Shown here: one piece after another, positions 33,830 through 36,500 of the stretch
Position numbering within the stretch: the stretch's first letter is position 1
Layout of the letters: each line of letters begins with the position of its first letter
NCBI GenBank assembly: GCA_009760855.2
Contig: WPIO01000013.1
Location: forward strand, 788,501 to 825,000
Length of the DNA stretch: 36,500 nt
Reading direction: 5' to 3'
Source: Cristatella mucedo
Taxonomy: Eukaryota; Bryozoa; Phylactolaemata; Cristatellidae
Program-made: the position numbers and the translations under genes
Notes under the pieces: generated by a model
The model's database searches: none
What the model was told of the DNA's origin: nothing
Seen by the model: the letters and a program-made list of their open reading frames with translations, nothing else

Positions 33830-34831
33830 CTGCGATGCTATAGCAGGGCTCAAACGGTGTCGGACAAAGAGTGGCGATGCCTTCTAAAACGTAGCAAATG
33901 CTTTCTAAATGACACAGTTGAAAGCGCGGATAATTCCACTGACTTTCAAAATAAATTAATTGCAAAGTTAAATGGAGCTGTCCCATCATGCTGGAAACTT
34001 TTGAGCTGGAGGCTTTCAATTTGGCAATATATTATATCAAAGGTTAATCGGAACTGCAGGTTTGCCGCAACTTCAACAGAAAACTTCAATCGAATTATAT
34101 TTTCGGATAAACAATTTGCACCTGCAACATTCGTACATGTTCGATTAGCATACGACCAATGAGCAATTTTTAATGGCAGGAGCTGGTTTTTATTTTTTCT
34201 ATCTAAACTACCTTATAAGTGCATTTAATACACGGCTTGAATCCATGGCGTAAAATTCTATTTATGCGCTTAAGCTTAATTATGGCATACTTAGTGAAGG
34301 AATATTTTATGAATTGCAACTATAGGCAAATTTGTTTTCACATTTTATGAGCCGGAAGTAATCATGGCCTTCTCTTTTTCCAAATACATTTGCAATTTAT
34401 TCACAAAATTGAGCTGTTTTTATAGTTTTAAAGCCGGTGCTTTTAATGAACACGGACCATTTTTATATTCGCCTTATTGGACATCAAATCTGATGAATTA
34501 AAATGGCATGAACTACTTTCTTACACTGCTTAAAAGGAAAACGTACCCTTTGCTAGAGGCATAGCAGTAAAACTAGTAAGTTGCTCTTCTAAAGCATTCA
34601 TATTTGAAGTAATTTACCATAGACTAAAAATCCATTGAAAACTTTCCTCTGTTTAACTAAATTTATTTTCTGGCTCACACTCCCATTCTATACAAGTTCC
34701 AAAAAAAGGTGGCGTCCCAAGTGCATTTTGAGCTACTCATAAGGAAGAAAACACCAGTTTGCATGCTGACTGACTTCATCAGAGGCTCGATCTGGATTTT
34801 CGATGATAATAATGAAAATAAAAAAGCTCAC

Positions 34832-35179
34832 CTTTCACAGATATATCAGCCGCCGATGCATATGCGATTTTAACACCACCTCTGACCTCGTGTCGAGTTG
34901 CCATTATGCACTGGTAGTGGTTCTGCGACGCTGCTCTCAAAAACAACAGCCCGTCCAGATTGTCTTAACCGAAAAAAAAGCGGCGAATGAGGTACAAAAA
35001 TCGGCTCGAGGTTCTCTTATTTGAAAAACTACGGGAACACGGCGGTTCAGCTAGAACTGCACTCTTTCCAGTGATTATGGGCAGTATTATTGGTTCCTGT
35101 GGCTCTCCATTATCGAGCGATATAGAAATTCCTCTAGTTTTTTGCAGAATTTTTATAATATTATTTGTTATATAGCTTC
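34832..35179 (-). pseudogene. Ig-like exon with in-frame stop (second Ig gene)
   Basis: The minus strand is open in one frame across 348 bp (116 codons) except for one TAA at 34967-34965. The borders are an acceptor at 35180 (GCTTTCAGATTTCTAG|GA) and a strong donor (GTGAAAG|GTGAGC), both phase 1 and of the same size class as the three Ig exons of the main gene. The second half has an unmistakable Ig end: DGLLFLRAAS, then the Y-x-C motif of HYQCIMAT, then alternating strand residues. The first half has a cysteine in EPPCSRSF, but the core tryptophan position reads Leu (RFLYL). The frame is the same on both sides of the stop, so a single sequencing slip does not explain it. Alternatives: the TAA sits in an acceptor-like CTTTTTTTTCGGTTAAG, so the 3' half (34963-34832) could be a separate exon. 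Confidence 0.5.
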
Positions 35180-35309
35180 CTAGAAATCTGAAAGCACGTT
35201 CCAGAAAACGAAAGCTATGTAGATGCAATTTAAACTCATTTACAATTATTCTAAGCGTTGCGATTCTCATGACTATAGCTACTTAGAAGCATTGAATTCT
35301 GTCTGCCTA

Positions 35310-36058
35310 CTTTGAGCTACATTGCTAAAATGCGGGCATTTTAGACAGGGATACCGCATCTAAATTGGTCCATGCATTTTTGACATCTCGTGCTGACTTC
35401 TGTAACTCACTGCTTGCTTGTCTACTGGCCTGTGCAATCAGGCGCTTACAGCAGGTGCAAGACTCTGCAGCAAGGCTTGTCTCGCGAGTGCCGCAGTTGC
35501 CACGTCACACTGTTTCTCGACGACCTGCACTAGCTCCCAGTCAAGCAGTGCATCGACTTTAAGGTTTTGTCACTCACTTTCAGGTTCCTTCATTGTTTGG
35601 CTCCAGCCTACCTATCATATCTACTGTGCCACCATGCTAAGCATCGTACCACCTGCTTTTCGGAATTCAACTGTTTACCTCGTACAAATCTCAAATTCTT
35701 TGGAGACCATGTCTTTAGCTTGAATGCTCCCAAAGCCTGGAACGCACTCTCGACTTCAGTTATGACATCTCCTGACTTGTCCTCATGTAAAAGCAAACTA
35801 AAACTGTATTAACTTAAAACAGCATTTAATGTATTCCTGTGATTCGTCTTTTATGTGCTTATGAGTGCTGACACTGTGCATGCTGCCACTAACCATACTT
35901 GCATACTGATCCTGTGCATGTCACCTCTAATCATACTATACTTGTTTATTGAGCATGCTAACACTAGCAATTCGACCGTGCTTCCTTTGCATCAATTCTA
36001 AAGTAGCTAGAAAGAGATTGAATTCTCTGCTGGAACTTTATCAAATGTATTATTATTA
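35310..36058 (+). mobile_element. Family-1 LINE, C-terminal RT region and 3' end
   Basis: It encodes HAFLTSRADFCNSLL, IRRLQQVQDSAARLV, SLTFRFLHCLAPAYLSYLL and PKAWNALS, then SPDLSSCKSKLKLY, and ends in a worn terminal hairpin and ATTATTATT at about 36047. A frameshift lies near 35560. Confidence 0.82.
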
Positions 36059-36059
36059 A

Positions 36060-36500
36060 TATATACAGACAGATCAGACAGACAGACATACCAGACAGAC
36101 AGATAGATTATATAGATATAGAATAGACAGACAGATAGTTAGATAGACAGATCGACGGATAGGTAGATAGATGGAAATAGATGAATGGATGGATGGATGG
36201 ATGGATGGATGGATGGATGGATGGATGGATGGATGGATGGATGGATGGATGGATGGATGGATGGATGGATGGATGGATGGATGGATGGATGGATGGATGG
36301 ATGGATGGATGGATGGATGGATGGATGGATGGATGGATGGATGGATGGATGGATGGATGGATGGATGGATGGATGGATGGATGGATGGATGGATGGATGG
36401 ATGGATGGATGGATGGATGGATGGATGGATGGATGGATGGATGGATGGATGGATGGATGGATGGATGGATGGATGGATGGATGGATGGATGGATGGATGG
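36060..36500. repeat. GACA/GATA to GGAT tetranucleotide array running off the window
   Basis: A degenerate (GACA)/(GATA) zone at 36060-36182 grades into a near-perfect (GGAT)n from about 36185 to the window end. It begins directly after a LINE 3' tail. Confidence 0.95.

Overview
The window looks like nuclear DNA of a multicellular animal, most likely a marine or other aquatic invertebrate. There are no dense operons and no ribosome-binding-site spacing. Instead it holds short exon-like islands with GT/AG borders inside AT-rich introns, many decayed copies of L2/CR1-type non-LTR retrotransposons, tRNA-derived SINEs and long microsatellites. The phylum cannot be fixed from the sequence.

The main gene is on the minus strand, about 29,407 down to 16,922. 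I could join it from exon borders and reading phase: a first exon with a hydrophobic segment (29,407-29,164), three immunoglobulin-like (Ig) exons (29,064-28,753; 24,442-24,083; 20,988-20,656) and a last exon with a membrane span and a basic, tyrosine-free tail (17,229-16,922, stop TAA). The three Ig exons measure 312, 360 and 333 bp, all divisible by three, and every junction is phase 1. This is the classic shuffling-competent arrangement of cell-surface Ig genes. The joined model is about 518 residues. I do not recognise an orthologue, so no gene symbol is given.

The intron between Ig exons 2 and 3 is almost wholly a roughly 3-kb GGCGGT hexamer array (CCGCCA on the sense strand). It lacks stop codons in all six frames, so it creates false giant ORFs. 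The other large introns hold retrotransposon pieces.

Upstream on the same strand (35,179-32,780) are pieces of what may be a second, related Ig gene lying head-to-tail. Its clearest exon has the Ig Y-x-C end and good splice borders but an in-frame TAA. Weaker hints of further Ig-type exons lie at 17,940-18,018 (signal-peptide-like) and 3,746-3,998 (Ig-like relic). Together these suggest a tandem, partly decaying Ig-receptor locus.

Retroelements: two related L2/CR1-like families (one with an (ATT)n tail, one with an ATTACAT-like tail), a third RT copy at 26,330-27,800, and a fragment of a different LINE at 7,310-7,503. At least two SINE groups occur. The 3' tail of one SINE copies the conserved 3' hairpin of the (ATT)n LINE. 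Simple repeats: (GA)n at 2.0 kb, mixed CTAT/CT at 4.2-4.7 kb, (CCG)n at 29.8 kb, and a GACA/GATA to GGAT array running off the right end. The left 17 kb is otherwise mostly non-coding or unrecognised.
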